A stretch of 36,209 bases of DNA from an uncultured Verrucomicrobiota bacterium. GTDB lineage: Bacteria > Verrucomicrobiota > Verrucomicrobiia > Chthoniobacterales > SZAS-18. The notes under the pieces were generated by a model that ran no database searches, was not told the origin of the DNA, and worked only from the letters and a program-made list of their open reading frames with translations. Shown piece after piece: positions 9,020 to 17,535 of this stretch; positions within the stretch are counted from its first letter, which is position 1, and each line of letters begins with the position of its first letter. Both the position numbers and the translations under genes were made by a program. Location: the NCBI GenBank assembly GCA_937859745.1, contig CALMAQ010000165.1:1-36209 (forward strand). The letters run 5' to 3'.

Positions 9020-12000
9020 ACCCGCGACGGCACCTTGACCGAAGCGGTCCGCTCCAGTTTACCCCAGCCCACCAGCACACCGCGCACGGCGTTGACGATG
9101 GACTTCCAGACGACCCAGCTCAACAGCGGACGATAGATCAGACGCATCGGGATCATGATCCAACTGCGCCGCAGGGGCTCTTTTTCCAGCGCGCAGGCCA
9201 GCATGGCCAGCATCTGGTCGAGCACCAGGAACGTCAGGAAATAAGGCAGGACCGCCCCGCCGTCCCCCAGCAGCACGGACGCCAGCAGCAGCAAATCGAC
9301 CATCGGAGTCAGGGCGACCAAGATAATCTGGAAAAACCAGATGCTCGGCAGGCTGAAGAAGCCCAAGGCGCGGAACCTGGGATTGAACAGCATGTCCCGA
9401 TGTTTCCAGAGACATTGCATGGTGCCGAAGCACCAACGGAATCGCTGCTTGGCCAAGGAGCTGATCGTCTCGGGCGCTTCCGTCCAGGCCACGGCACCAG
9501 CCATGTAGCGGACGTGGTAGCCGTGCCGGTGCAGGCTCAGGGTCAGGTCGGTGTCTTCCGCCAGGGTGTCGGAACGGAACCCGCCCACGGCGCGCAACGC
9601 CTGCCGGCGGACGGCGCTCACCGCGCCGGGCGCGACCGTGATGCAGTTCCAGGCGTCGTAGGCGCGCCGGTCCAGGTTGAACCCGCAGATGTATTCCAGC
9701 GACTGGCAGCGCGCGACGAAGCTCCGCAGATTGCCCACCCGGGCGTGCCCGGAGACCGCGCCAACCTGCGGGTCAGCAAATGGGGCGACGAGGTGGCCCA
9801 ACGTGTCGGGTTGGAAATGGGTGTCGGCGTCGAGGAAGACCAGCAGATCGTGCGCGGCCAGGTCCACGCCGCGCCGCAGCGCCTCGCTCTTCCCCGCGTT
9901 GTCCTGGTTGAGCAGCCGGATCCGGTTGTCCCTGGTGACCGCCGCTTCCACGACGCCAGCCGTGCTGTCTTTCGAGCCATCGTTGATGACGAGCACTTCC
10001 ACGTCGCCGGGATAGTCGGTGGCGAGCACCGAGTCCAGCGTGGCAGCGATCACTTTCTCCTCGTTGTAGGCCGCGATGATGACGCTCAGCGGGAAAACGC
10101 CGGGGTGCCCACCCACCCCGGCCGGTGGGGAACCGGCGGCCGACGGCGCGGCGCGGCGATGCCGGAGCGCCAGATAGATGATGAGTAGCGTCCGCAGCAC
10201 GATCATGATCGTCGCCACAATCATGAACGCCCACAGGAAGCTGAACGCCGCGTGCAGGGCGCGGAAGCCGATGCCGCTGGCGACCCTCGCCAAGGATTGG
10301 TCGCCCGCTTTCAGCAGCGGGTTAACCGAGTCGCGGTTCGTGCCGATCAACTCGCTCAACGTCACGATCTGGTCGCCCCGCGCTCGCAGGTAATCGATGA
10401 TCTTGGGCAGGGCTTCGACCGTCTGGGAGCGGTCTCCGCCCGCGTCGTGGAGCAGGATGATGCTGCCGTTGCGGCGCTGCTGCTTGACACGCTGGAAGAT
10501 CACGTCCGCGCCGGGCCGCTCCCAATCTTCCGGGTCGATGCTCTCCATCACCGTGAGGTAGTCGCGGTTCTGGGCGATCACCAGCGGCGTGATCTCCGAG
10601 AGTTCGTTGGGGCGGGAATCCGCCTCGTACGGTGGCCGGAACAGAGTGGTGGCCCTGCCCGTAACCGTCTGGAGCAGCCGCTGCGTGGCGTCCAGTTCGA
10701 TCCGCACCCGCTCGGGGCTCACCAGCGAAAGATTGGCGTGGGTGTAGGTGTGGCTGCCGAATTCGTAGCCCTCGGCGACCAAGCGGCGCGCCACGCCGGG
10801 ATAGTTCTCCGCGTTCTGACCGATCAGGAAGAACGTCGCCGGGACGTGCTTTTCCTTGAGGATGTCGAGGACCTTTGGCGTCCACGTCGGGTCGGGCCCG
10901 TCGTCAAAGGTCAGCACGACCTGGTGTTCGCCGCCCGCGCCTTGGTGGTACAACGTGGGGTAGCGCGGGAACTTGTCGTAGTTCGTGGCTAGCAGGGAGG
11001 TCTTCTCGTCGAGTTCCACCTGCCGGTGCCCGGAGTCGGGTGAGATGTCCGCGGTGACGATCTCGCCTTGGCCGATGTTGGTGATGGCCAGCCCGGTCCG
11101 CAGGTCCTGCAACGCCGCGAGGTCACTCTTGGTCAGCCGGGGGTTGCCGATCATATCCATGGCCGTCCAGAGCAGCGGGTCTTCGGTGCCCAAACGGCTG
11201 ATGGCCAGTCCGGTGAAGCCTTTCGCGCGCGCCGCCCGCGCCTGGTTGAGAAAGCTCGGGGCATCCAGGAACCAGACCTCGTGGTTCACGCCCGCGAGCG
11301 TGTAGTCGAACGAGGGATTGTACTCGGGGGAACCGCTTTCCGTGTTCCCCTCGCCCGCGTAGGCGGCGCGGCTCATGGCGTCGGCGAAACTGATCGTGTC
11401 CGCGCGCTGCCAGCCGGTGCGGTTGGTGGGGGCATCGTCCTTGGGCCAATCATAACCGTAGGTGCCGAGCGAGATGACCCACTGTTCCTGGTCGTCGTAG
11501 CTGGCGATGGCCGAAAGCCAGTTCTCGTACCAGTTCTGCGCCGCCACGGGCCCCGGCGGGTCGCTCTCGGCCACCTGGTCGTGGAGCGAGGCGACGAAGA
11601 AGTCCACCACGTCCCCGAGGGTATTGATGTCGTACGCCTGCCGCTCCTCGCCCACCGGGACTTGGAGCCAGAGCTGGAGCCCGGCGTCGTGGAGCCCGAA
11701 AGACACCTTCGTCAGGAACTTGCTCAGGTCGTCCTGGTAGGCGGCGTCAATGTTCTCCCAGTCGATCAACACCCCGCCCGCATGGATGTCGAGCAGTTGC
11801 CGCTTGAGGTTTTCAACGAAGAGATCCTGCGGTCCCGCAGGGCCGTGGGCCAAGTTCTCCACCGCTTCGGGAACCCGCGTTTCGCCCGAGACGTTCGTGA
11901 GCAAAGGCAGTAGCACCAGGTGCTTGTTGGCCGCCATGAACTGGAGCAGCGGCACGTTATTCTCCCCCGAGAAGGTGCCGTCCGCCGCCGTCAGGGTAAA

Positions 12001-12480
12001 CCACTCCGGGCAGACGTGGGTGATCTTGTCGGCGTGGGCGGAGAGCGAATCGAAGCTGTTCGGGTCCCACCCCACGGTGAAGGCGAGGCGGATCTGGTTG
12101 GAAGGCTTGATCGGGCGCGCGTTCTTCGCCGCCATCTGCTTTTGCAACGCCTCCAGTCGCTGTTTCCCGGCCGGCGTCTGGTAGAACGATTTGATGGCCT
12201 CGGCGTTCGCCGCCGCGGTGGTCGGAGCGACCGCGCCCTGTTTTTGCAACGCCTTGAGCTGTTCCTTGAGCTTCTTGAGCTTCAACGGCAGCACCAGCGG
12301 CGGGGCAATCACCAGCGATTGCACGAAGAACACGGCACCCAGGAAAAGCAGCAGCCCGAGGAGGACCAGCAGACGCCGCGTGCGCGGCCAGCGCTTGCCT
12401 CCAAGGTCAAAAAAGACAGGTCGTTCGCCGAGATTACTGCTCATCGATTCGGAATTCTTCAAAGCAAAAGCGGTTCCCAT
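9016..12480 (-). CDS. Trimodular GH18-like / NodB polysaccharide deacetylase / GT2 glycosyltransferase
   Basis: Predicted membrane enzyme that makes and modifies an exported beta-linked (probably N-acetylhexosamine) polysaccharide. In order over 1154 aa: a membrane helix (about 36-58) and coiled-coil-like Leu/Lys stretch; a GH18-like hydrolase domain (about 130-450) with GVLIDWENID; a NodB/CE4 deacetylase (about 515-705) with intact LTFDDGP, SHTYTHANL, RPPY and ILLHDAGG motifs; a helix (about 750-772); a GT2 domain (about 795-1030) with SVIIAAYNEE, FLDADTHF, LAEDTDL and QRFRW; and several C-terminal helices. This places hydrolase and deacetylase outside and the synthase inside. It resembles PgaB plus PgaC of poly-GlcNAc synthesis joined in one chain. 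The start could instead be ATG 12444 (MSSNLGERPV). The downstream GH26-like gene overlaps by 4 bp. Confidence 0.9.
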   Translation of the reverse strand: MGTAFALKNSESMSSNLGERPVFFDLGGKRWPRTRRLLVLLGLLLFLGAVFFVQSLVIAPPLVLPLKLKKLKEQLKALQKQGAVAPTTAAANAEAIKSFYQTPAGKQRLEALQKQMAAKNARPIKPSNQIRLAFTVGWDPNSFDSLSAHADKITHVCPEWFTLTAADGTFSGENNVPLLQFMAANKHLVLLPLLTNVSGETRVPEAVENLAHGPAGPQDLFVENLKRQLLDIHAGGVLIDWENIDAAYQDDLSKFLTKVSFGLHDAGLQLWLQVPVGEERQAYDINTLGDVVDFFVASLHDQVAESDPPGPVAAQNWYENWLSAIASYDDQEQWVISLGTYGYDWPKDDAPTNRTGWQRADTISFADAMSRAAYAGEGNTESGSPEYNPSFDYTLAGVNHEVWFLDAPSFLNQARAARAKGFTGLAISRLGTEDPLLWTAMDMIGNPRLTKSDLAALQDLRTGLAITNIGQGEIVTADISPDSGHRQVELDEKTSLLATNYDKFPRYPTLYHQGAGGEHQVVLTFDDGPDPTWTPKVLDILKEKHVPATFFLIGQNAENYPGVARRLVAEGYEFGSHTYTHANLSLVSPERVRIELDATQRLLQTVTGRATTLFRPPYEADSRPNELSEITPLVIAQNRDYLTVMESIDPEDWERPGADVIFQRVKQQRRNGSIILLHDAGGDRSQTVEALPKIIDYLRARGDQIVTLSELIGTNRDSVNPLLKAGDQSLARVASGIGFRALHAAFSFLWAFMIVATIMIVLRTLLIIYLALRHRRAAPSAAGSPPAGVGGHPGVFPLSVIIAAYNEEKVIAATLDSVLATDYPGDVEVLVINDGSKDSTAGVVEAAVTRDNRIRLLNQDNAGKSEALRRGVDLAAHDLLVFLDADTHFQPDTLGHLVAPFADPQVGAVSGHARVGNLRSFVARCQSLEYICGFNLDRRAYDAWNCITVAPGAVSAVRRQALRAVGGFRSDTLAEDTDLTLSLHRHGYHVRYMAGAVAWTEAPETISSLAKQRFRWCFGTMQCLWKHRDMLFNPRFRALGFFSLPSIWFFQIILVALTPMVDLLLLASVLLGDGGAVLPYFLTFLVLDQMLAMLACALEKEPLRRSWIMIPMRLIYRPLLSWVVWKSIVNAVRGVLVGWGKLERTASVKVPSRV

Positions 12481-12532
12481 CCGAGGCGCGCCGTTTCATG
12501 AGGGTGTCCACCGCCCATTCCATGCAAGCCAT
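12434..12532 (-). CDS. Possible 32-aa small ORF upstream of the trimodular glycosyltransferase
   Basis: An open frame starting MACMEWAVDTLMKRR lies in the gap between the lipid kinase and the glycosyltransferase. It ends with TAA inside ATGAGCAGTAA, so its stop overlaps the alternative glycosyltransferase start (ATG 12444) by 11 bases. That geometry would allow translational coupling if the shorter glycosyltransferase start is used. No Shine-Dalgarno is visible before its ATG, and no family is recognised. Confidence 0.2.
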   Translation of the reverse strand: MACMEWAVDTLMKRRASDGNRFCFEEFRIDEQ

Positions 12533-12552
12533 GCCGATCGAAACGGGGATTT

Positions 12553-13488
12553 TCAAGGCGAACGAGGGGGCGGCACAAGCACATTCAGGCGTTCCTTGTC
12601 CACGCGGATCGTGACGGGCGCGTAGCCCGCCAGTTCGCCGTCCGCCTCGAAGGGCACGTCCTCACCGGAGACGGAATCTACCACCAGCCCGGCGGTTTGA
12701 AAATAGTCCACGTCGGGCAAACCGAGGTGCGTGCCCATGAGAACGTGCTGGATGTAGCGGAAGATGTCCAGGTAGCCCAAGCTCTTGAACACGAGCACGT
12801 CAAGTTTGCCGTCGTCGATCACCGCTTCCTTGAAGACCTTGATCGGCCCGCCGTAGAACCGGCCATTGCCCACCAGTACAAACGAGCCTTCGCGCGTCAC
12901 GCCGTCGCTGGTTACACGCAGCAGCGGCGGGCGGTGCGCGGCCACCTTGGCGGCCGAGATAATGTAGCTCAGCGGCCCGAAGTTCTTCTTGGACGCCCAA
13001 TCGACTCCCGCCACGGCCTGGGCGTCGAACCCGATTCCCGCCAGTTGCACGAAGTAATGCGAATTCGCCCGCGCGAGGTCCACGGCGCGCGTGTGGCCCC
13101 GAGCGATGATCTCCCAGCCACGCTTGAGTCGGTTTCCCGGGATGCCCAGCTCGGCGGCGAACACGTTCATGGTTCCGAGCGGGAGCAGTCCAAGGGTGGC
13201 GTCCGAACCGGCCAGCCCGTTGACGACCTCGTTGATCGTGCCGTCGCCGCCCGCCGCCACGACCGTGCGAAACCCGGCAGCGACTGCCTCCGCGGCCAGC
13301 GCCGCCGCGTCGCCCGGCCCGACCGTCGGACGGATGACCGCCCGCGGGTCGAGGGCCTGGATTTTCTCCCGCAATCCCCTAGAACGCTCGCTGCGCGCGG
13401 CAGGGTTGTAAATCACGAAAACCCGGTCGTCGGACAGGCACCGACTTTCACCCTTCCCTTCCAGGCGCGAGCGATTAGGTTGTTTCAA
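12553..13488 (-). CDS. Diacylglycerol kinase-like (YegS/LCB5 family) lipid kinase
   Basis: Predicted ATP-dependent lipid kinase at the membrane, probably recycling diacylglycerol or a related lipid. The core has VFVIYNPAARS at the N-terminus, the nucleotide-binding signature VVAAGGDGTINEVVNGL, LGLLPLGTMNVFA, and FVLVGNGRFYGGP, all typical of the family. The start is uncertain: no ATG sits near the expected N-terminus. The TTG at 13488 is used here (311 aa), but a strong purine tract GGAAGGGAAGGG lies 13-14 bases before an in-frame CTG (13437), and a GTG (13416) falls within the first conserved motif. It is divergent from the AsmA-like gene, with starts only a base or so apart if the TTG is used. 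It may be cotranscribed with the glycosyltransferase 72 bp downstream. Confidence 0.85.
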   Translation of the reverse strand: MKQPNRSRLEGKGESRCLSDDRVFVIYNPAARSERSRGLREKIQALDPRAVIRPTVGPGDAAALAAEAVAAGFRTVVAAGGDGTINEVVNGLAGSDATLGLLPLGTMNVFAAELGIPGNRLKRGWEIIARGHTRAVDLARANSHYFVQLAGIGFDAQAVAGVDWASKKNFGPLSYIISAAKVAAHRPPLLRVTSDGVTREGSFVLVGNGRFYGGPIKVFKEAVIDDGKLDVLVFKSLGYLDIFRYIQHVLMGTHLGLPDVDYFQTAGLVVDSVSGEDVPFEADGELAGYAPVTIRVDKERLNVLVPPPRSP

Positions 13489-13489
13489 C

Positions 13490-15025
13490 GTGAGAAAACT
13501 CGGCTGGTTCGCGGTGAGCGCAGCGGTGGCGGCGATGATTGGCTTCGGTGCCCTGCTGCTCGTCGCCAATCTTTATGTGCAATCGCAGGGCGCGCAACAA
13601 CGCATCCGGCAAATGCTCACCACGGCCTTGCACGTTCCCGTGACGCTGAAGAAGACCACGCTGACCCCCTGGGAAGGTCTGCGGCTCGACGGGATCACCT
13701 TGCAACCGGCGCTGCTACCCTCGGAGGAACACTCACTAGACGGAGCATTGCTGACGGCCGACAGCTTCCGCCTGCGTGCCGCCTGGTGGCCGCTGCTGCG
13801 ATATCGGCGCCTGGAGGTCGAGGCAATCCTGCTCGACCATCCCCGTCTGGTCTGGGCACAGAACCAGGAGGGGCGCTGGGTCTGGCCAGAGGCTTCCCCG
13901 CTGCGTCCCCAAAAGAACGATGCTGCGCTCGCAGTCCCGCCCGCAGATTTAACGCTCCTCCCGCCGGACGCGACCACTTCCACCTCATCGGCCGGAGCGC
14001 CTGCGCCCGCCGACAGGGAGCCGGCCACCCGCGTTGCCCAAGCATCGTCTGTCACGCGGACGCCGTCGCTGACCACGGTGGAAAAGCTCCGGGTACGGCA
14101 TGGCTCGTTCGACCTGCTCAACCAGCAGCGCAAGCTGCTCGGGCGGTTGGAAGAATTGAATCTGGACGGTTGCCTGATGGATGACGGGCAAGCCCGCGGC
14201 GAGTTGCACATTGGCCGTGCGATCCATGCGCGGTCCGGAATCCTGTTGACCAACTTTCGCTCGAACTTCGCCTACGACGAAAGCTCCGGGTTGTCCATTG
14301 ACAACGGCCGCAGCGAACTCGCCGGCGGCGAGTTGCAAGCCGAGTACCGCCTGCGGAGCGGAGAAGCGGGCTCCCCGTTTTCCGCGCGGTGCCGCGTCGA
14401 TGGCGTGGACCTTGCCGAGTTGATCCGGGAAGCGGGCAGCCAGTTGCGGCTGATGGATGGGCGGTTGCAGGGCGGGTTCAGCTTGCAGGGAAGCTCGGAC
14501 AACCCCGAGCACCGGCAGGCGACGGGACAGTTGAGCCTGGTCGGCGCGGAGATCCGCAATTTTCCCGTCCTCCAGCTCCTCGGGGACATGCTCCGCATCC
14601 AGGACCTGAGCCACTTGCAGTTCAAGGAGGCCAAGCTGGATTGCCGCCTCGATGGCGACGAACTCCAGATCGCGCCGCTGCGCTTGGCTTCAAACGACCT
14701 GCAGATTCGCGCCGAGGGCCGGTATTCCACGGGCGAGGACGAACTCGAACTCCATGGCCGGTTAACCATCGACCAGGCCATCAGCCACCAACTGCCGCAG
14801 TTCATCGAGATGAACTTCACCCCGTCGAACGGCGATGCGCCGGGCAGCCGTTACATCGACTTCGACGTGACCGGCCCGCTCGACAAGCCCACCACTAATC
14901 TCTTTGACCGGGTGCTCGCCGGGCCTTCCACTGGCCTCCTACGCAACCTCCTCGCCCCTAAATCGAAGCGGCTACACCCGAAGAACCCGAAAGCGGAAGC
15001 CACCCTGCCGCCCGGCAATCCTTGA
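13490..15025 (+). CDS. AsmA-like envelope protein
   Basis: A 511-aa protein with one N-terminal membrane anchor (about residues 4-28, LGWFAVSAAVAAMIGFGALL) and a long periplasmic part. The start resembles AsmA/YhdP/TamB-type proteins: VTLKKTTLTPWEGLRLDGI, then a low-complexity Pro/Ala/Ser linker (about 140-185). Repeated beta-strand motifs follow, such as LDGCLMDDGQARGELHIG, and an AsmA-2-like C-terminal domain (LQLLGDMLRIQDLSHLQF, SNDLQIRAEGRYS). Family members affect outer-membrane lipid homeostasis or transport. GTG 13490 is chosen because AGG lies 10 bases upstream and the anchor begins at once. It precedes rsmD by 10 bp and waaA by a further 6 bp, so the three are likely one transcript. 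Family assignment is by overall pattern, not by a catalytic motif. Confidence 0.75.
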   Translation: MRKLGWFAVSAAVAAMIGFGALLLVANLYVQSQGAQQRIRQMLTTALHVPVTLKKTTLTPWEGLRLDGITLQPALLPSEEHSLDGALLTADSFRLRAAWWPLLRYRRLEVEAILLDHPRLVWAQNQEGRWVWPEASPLRPQKNDAALAVPPADLTLLPPDATTSTSSAGAPAPADREPATRVAQASSVTRTPSLTTVEKLRVRHGSFDLLNQQRKLLGRLEELNLDGCLMDDGQARGELHIGRAIHARSGILLTNFRSNFAYDESSGLSIDNGRSELAGGELQAEYRLRSGEAGSPFSARCRVDGVDLAELIREAGSQLRLMDGRLQGGFSLQGSSDNPEHRQATGQLSLVGAEIRNFPVLQLLGDMLRIQDLSHLQFKEAKLDCRLDGDELQIAPLRLASNDLQIRAEGRYSTGEDELELHGRLTIDQAISHQLPQFIEMNFTPSNGDAPGSRYIDFDVTGPLDKPTTNLFDRVLAGPSTGLLRNLLAPKSKRLHPKNPKAEATLPPGNP

Positions 15026-15035
15026 TCTCCCCCAC

Positions 15036-15656
15036 ATGGCGATGCGAGTCGTTGCCGGCATCGCCGGTGGTATTCCCTTGAAGTGTCCGCGTGGCGGCCA
15101 GGTGCGGCCGACGATGGACCAGGTGCGCGCCGCGGTCTTTTCGAGCCTCGCCGAGCGGGTTGAAGGAGCCGCTGTCCTGGACCTTTTCGCCGGGACCGGC
15201 GGCTTGGGCATCGAAGCCTTGAGCCGCGGAGCCACCAGCGCGGTCTTCGTGGAAAAGGATCGTGGCACGGCTGATTGCATCCGGCAGAACCTTGCCAAGG
15301 CGCGTCTGGAAACGGGCGGGGAGGTGATCTGCTCGGACGCGCATGGCTACTGCTCGCGCTCGGCCAGGAACCCGTCGTACCGCCGGTTCGACCTGATCTT
15401 TGCCGACCCGCCCTACCAGACGAAGGATCACCCCGAAGACATCGCCACGCGGTTGCTGCGCGACGACCATCTGAGGACGCTGCTCGCCCCGGAAGGAATC
15501 TTCGTGTTGGAAAAGTCTCCCAGGACCCCGCTGCTGGTTGCGGAGCACCTTTGGCAGGTGCTGCGGCGAAAGCGTTACGGCACGGCTGAGGTGGTGTTCC
15601 TGGCCCGTGTCGCCGCTGCCCCGAGTCACCCGCCGCCTGAGCGGCATCCCTCCTGA
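15036..15656 (+). CDS. rsmD: 16S rRNA (guanine(966)-N(2))-methyltransferase
   Basis: Methylates G966 of 16S rRNA during small-subunit assembly, using S-adenosylmethionine. The 206-aa protein starts MAMRVVAGIAGG, followed by VRPTMDQVRAAVFSSL. The SAM-binding motif is LDLFAGTGGLGIEALSRGA and the N-methylation catalytic motif is FADPPYQ; the order and spacing match RsmD. A second ATG lies two codons in. The ORF track extends the frame back into the AsmA-like gene without support. Confidence 0.93.
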   Translation: MAMRVVAGIAGGIPLKCPRGGQVRPTMDQVRAAVFSSLAERVEGAAVLDLFAGTGGLGIEALSRGATSAVFVEKDRGTADCIRQNLAKARLETGGEVICSDAHGYCSRSARNPSYRRFDLIFADPPYQTKDHPEDIATRLLRDDHLRTLLAPEGIFVLEKSPRTPLLVAEHLWQVLRRKRYGTAEVVFLARVAAAPSHPPPERHPS

Positions 15657-15662
15657 CACGCT

Positions 15663-17030
15663 TTGTTTCTCTGGTTCTACAACCTGTGCTTCCCGTTCGT
15701 CTTCCTCGCCCTCCTGCCAAGATACCTGTGGCGGATGGTTCGCCGCGGTGACTATCGCGCGCATTTCGGCCAGAGGCTGGGATGGTACTCGCCGGAGTTC
15801 AAAGCGCGGCTGGCCGGGGGTCCGCCCCGGATGTGGCTCCAGGCGGTCAGCGTGGGCGAGATGCTCGTCGCGCTCAAGTTCATCGCCGCGTTGCGCGCAC
15901 AGGCTCCCGGCCTGACGCTGATCCTTTCCACGACGACGACGACGGCCTACCGGCTGGCGCAGGAACGTACCGATGCCACCGTGGAAGTGGTTTATTCCCC
16001 CATCGACCTGCTCCCCCTGGTGCGGTGCGCCTTTCGCACCCTACGGCCCGCCTCGCTAGTCGTGGTGGATGGAGGCCTCTGGCCGAACCAACTGGCCGAG
16101 GCTCGCCACCGGGGCATCCCCACGGCGCTCGTGAACGCCCGTCTATCGCCGCGCTCCGAGAGACGGTTCCGCCGTTTTCCACGTCTCAGCGCCACATTGT
16201 TCGGTCGCCTGGACCTCGTTTGCGTCTCGGAAGAAACCGACGTGCCCCGGTGGTCCCGCTTGGGAGTGCCGACCGCGAACATTCGCTACACCGGCAGCAT
16301 CAAGTACGATGATTCGACCTCGTTCTTGCCGCTGACCTTGGCAAACGGGACATCGCCCGGAGAATCGGTGGCAGAAATCTGGCGGAAGTTGCTGCCCGTC
16401 CTCGGCGTGAGCCCCGACCGCCCGGTGCTGCTGGCCGGCAGCACGCATCCGGGGGAGGAAGTCGTCCTCGCCGAAAGCCTGCTCGTCCTGCGGAAAACGT
16501 CGCCGCATCTGTTCCTGGTCATCGCGCCGCGCCACGTGGAGCGGACGCCGGAAATACTCAAGTCGCTGCAACCGCTCGGATTGCGCGTCGCGTGCAGAAG
16601 TACCTTCCAGGGGACGGATCTCTCCACTGCCCGGGCGGGAAGTTTGGCCACGCCCGACTTGCTGCTGTTGGACACCACCGGAGAACTAGGCACGTGGTAC
16701 TCCGCGGCGACGGTGGTCTTCATCGGCAAAAGCCTGACGGCGGTGGGCGGCCACAACCCCGCTGAAGCGGTCAGTGCGCGCAAACCGGTCGTCACGGGCC
16801 TCCACATGGAGAACTTCGCCGACCTGATGCGCTTTCTGGTTGCTGCGGATGCCGTCGTTCAGGTCGGTGACGGCCGCGGCTTGCAGGAAGCTTGTGCCCG
16901 TTTGCTGGTGGATGCGCCCGAACGCCAGCGGCTCGCCGAAGCCGCATACCAGGTGCTCGGGAGCCACCGTGGCGCGGCGGCCCGCAGCGCCGCTCTCGTA
17001 CTCGCCCAAGCCAAACATTCCGCTTGCTAG
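15663..17030 (+). CDS. waaA: 3-deoxy-D-manno-octulosonic acid transferase
   Basis: Transfers Kdo from CMP-Kdo to lipid A at the cytoplasmic face of the inner membrane, an essential step in making LPS inner core. The 455-aa protein has an N-terminal membrane anchor (FLWFYNLCFPFVFLALLP). The characteristic WLQAVSVGEM motif, TTTTTAYRLAQE, GGLWPNQL, NARLSPRS and LLAGSTHPGEE follow, and then the C-terminal nucleotide-sugar region GGHNPAEAVSARKPV. These are diagnostic of the KdtA/WaaA family (GT30). The start is TTG at 15663, six bases after rsmD, without a strong RBS, which suggests coupling to rsmD translation. Together with the LptF/G-like gene this shows a true LPS-bearing outer membrane. Confidence 0.94.
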   Translation: MFLWFYNLCFPFVFLALLPRYLWRMVRRGDYRAHFGQRLGWYSPEFKARLAGGPPRMWLQAVSVGEMLVALKFIAALRAQAPGLTLILSTTTTTAYRLAQERTDATVEVVYSPIDLLPLVRCAFRTLRPASLVVVDGGLWPNQLAEARHRGIPTALVNARLSPRSERRFRRFPRLSATLFGRLDLVCVSEETDVPRWSRLGVPTANIRYTGSIKYDDSTSFLPLTLANGTSPGESVAEIWRKLLPVLGVSPDRPVLLAGSTHPGEEVVLAESLLVLRKTSPHLFLVIAPRHVERTPEILKSLQPLGLRVACRSTFQGTDLSTARAGSLATPDLLLLDTTGELGTWYSAATVVFIGKSLTAVGGHNPAEAVSARKPVVTGLHMENFADLMRFLVAADAVVQVGDGRGLQEACARLLVDAPERQRLAEAAYQVLGSHRGAAARSAALVLAQAKHSAC

Positions 17031-17062
17031 GCCGGGGACTTCCGACATATTCAACCTTCTGG

Positions 17063-17078
17063 AGCGTCTGTGGACGCT
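17063..17078 (+). other. Perfect 6-bp hairpin between waaA and tRNA-Glu
   Basis: AGCGTC and GACGCT pair perfectly around the tetraloop TGTG, 32 bases after the waaA stop and 8 bases before tRNA-Glu. There is no T tract. It could be a weak terminator for waaA or a processing signal in the tRNA leader. Confidence 0.35.
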
Positions 17079-17086
17079 GCCGTTCA

Positions 17087-17158
17087 GACCCTATCGTCCA
17101 GTGGTTAGGACAACGGCCTTTCAAGCCGTGAACACGGGTTCGAATCCCGTTAGGGTCG
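17087..17158 (+). tRNA. tRNA-Glu (anticodon TTC)
   Basis: Acceptor arms GACCCTA and TAGGGTC pair fully, with discriminator G. The anticodon arm is ACGGC-CTTTCAA-GCCGT, giving TTC, and the T arm is ACGGGTTCGAATCCCGT. The D region GTCCAGTGGTTAGGAC is typical of tRNA-Glu. CCA is not encoded. Confidence 0.95.
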
Positions 17159-17535
17159 CTGGACTTTTCTCCTCTGGTACTCAGCCCGGCGGATGTCGTC
17201 TACCCCGTCGTGCTACAATCCGGTCACTGCGTCCGCGACCTGCCGGAACCCGCCGCGAGCGTGCCTGACGCCAACTCGACGCCCGCCAAACGTCGGCAGG
17301 CGTTGGACCGGTGAGGAACGCTAGCATGGGAGCGGGAAGTTCATCGTGCCGTCTAGTATTCCGGCTTGCCTGTGAGGCGGCAGGACAGCACGTTGACGTT
17401 GGCCTTCGAGACCTTTGGAGCACGCATGACAGCTATGCAGGATAGGAACGCAACGCGCCACCGGCGCGCCACCCGAAGTTGCCGGCTGCCCTTTGGAGCC
17501 GGTGGTGCTGGCACGCTCCGACCACTTTCTCACCC
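17159..17535. other. 377-bp gap between tRNA-Glu and the flippase-like gene
   Basis: No convincing gene was found. A GAGGAACGCTAGCATG start at 17327 opens a 40-codon frame and a 24-codon minus-strand frame (17353-17427) begins MRAPKVSKANVNVL; neither is recognised. A TACAAT box near 17212 could be a -10 element but has no good -35 at the right distance. Confidence 0.4.

Noticed and set aside
12697-14184. 495-aa plus-strand ORF across the lipid kinase and AsmA-like gene
   Set aside because: Crosses two well-supported genes in the wrong frame; Arg/Ala/Pro-rich shadow composition.
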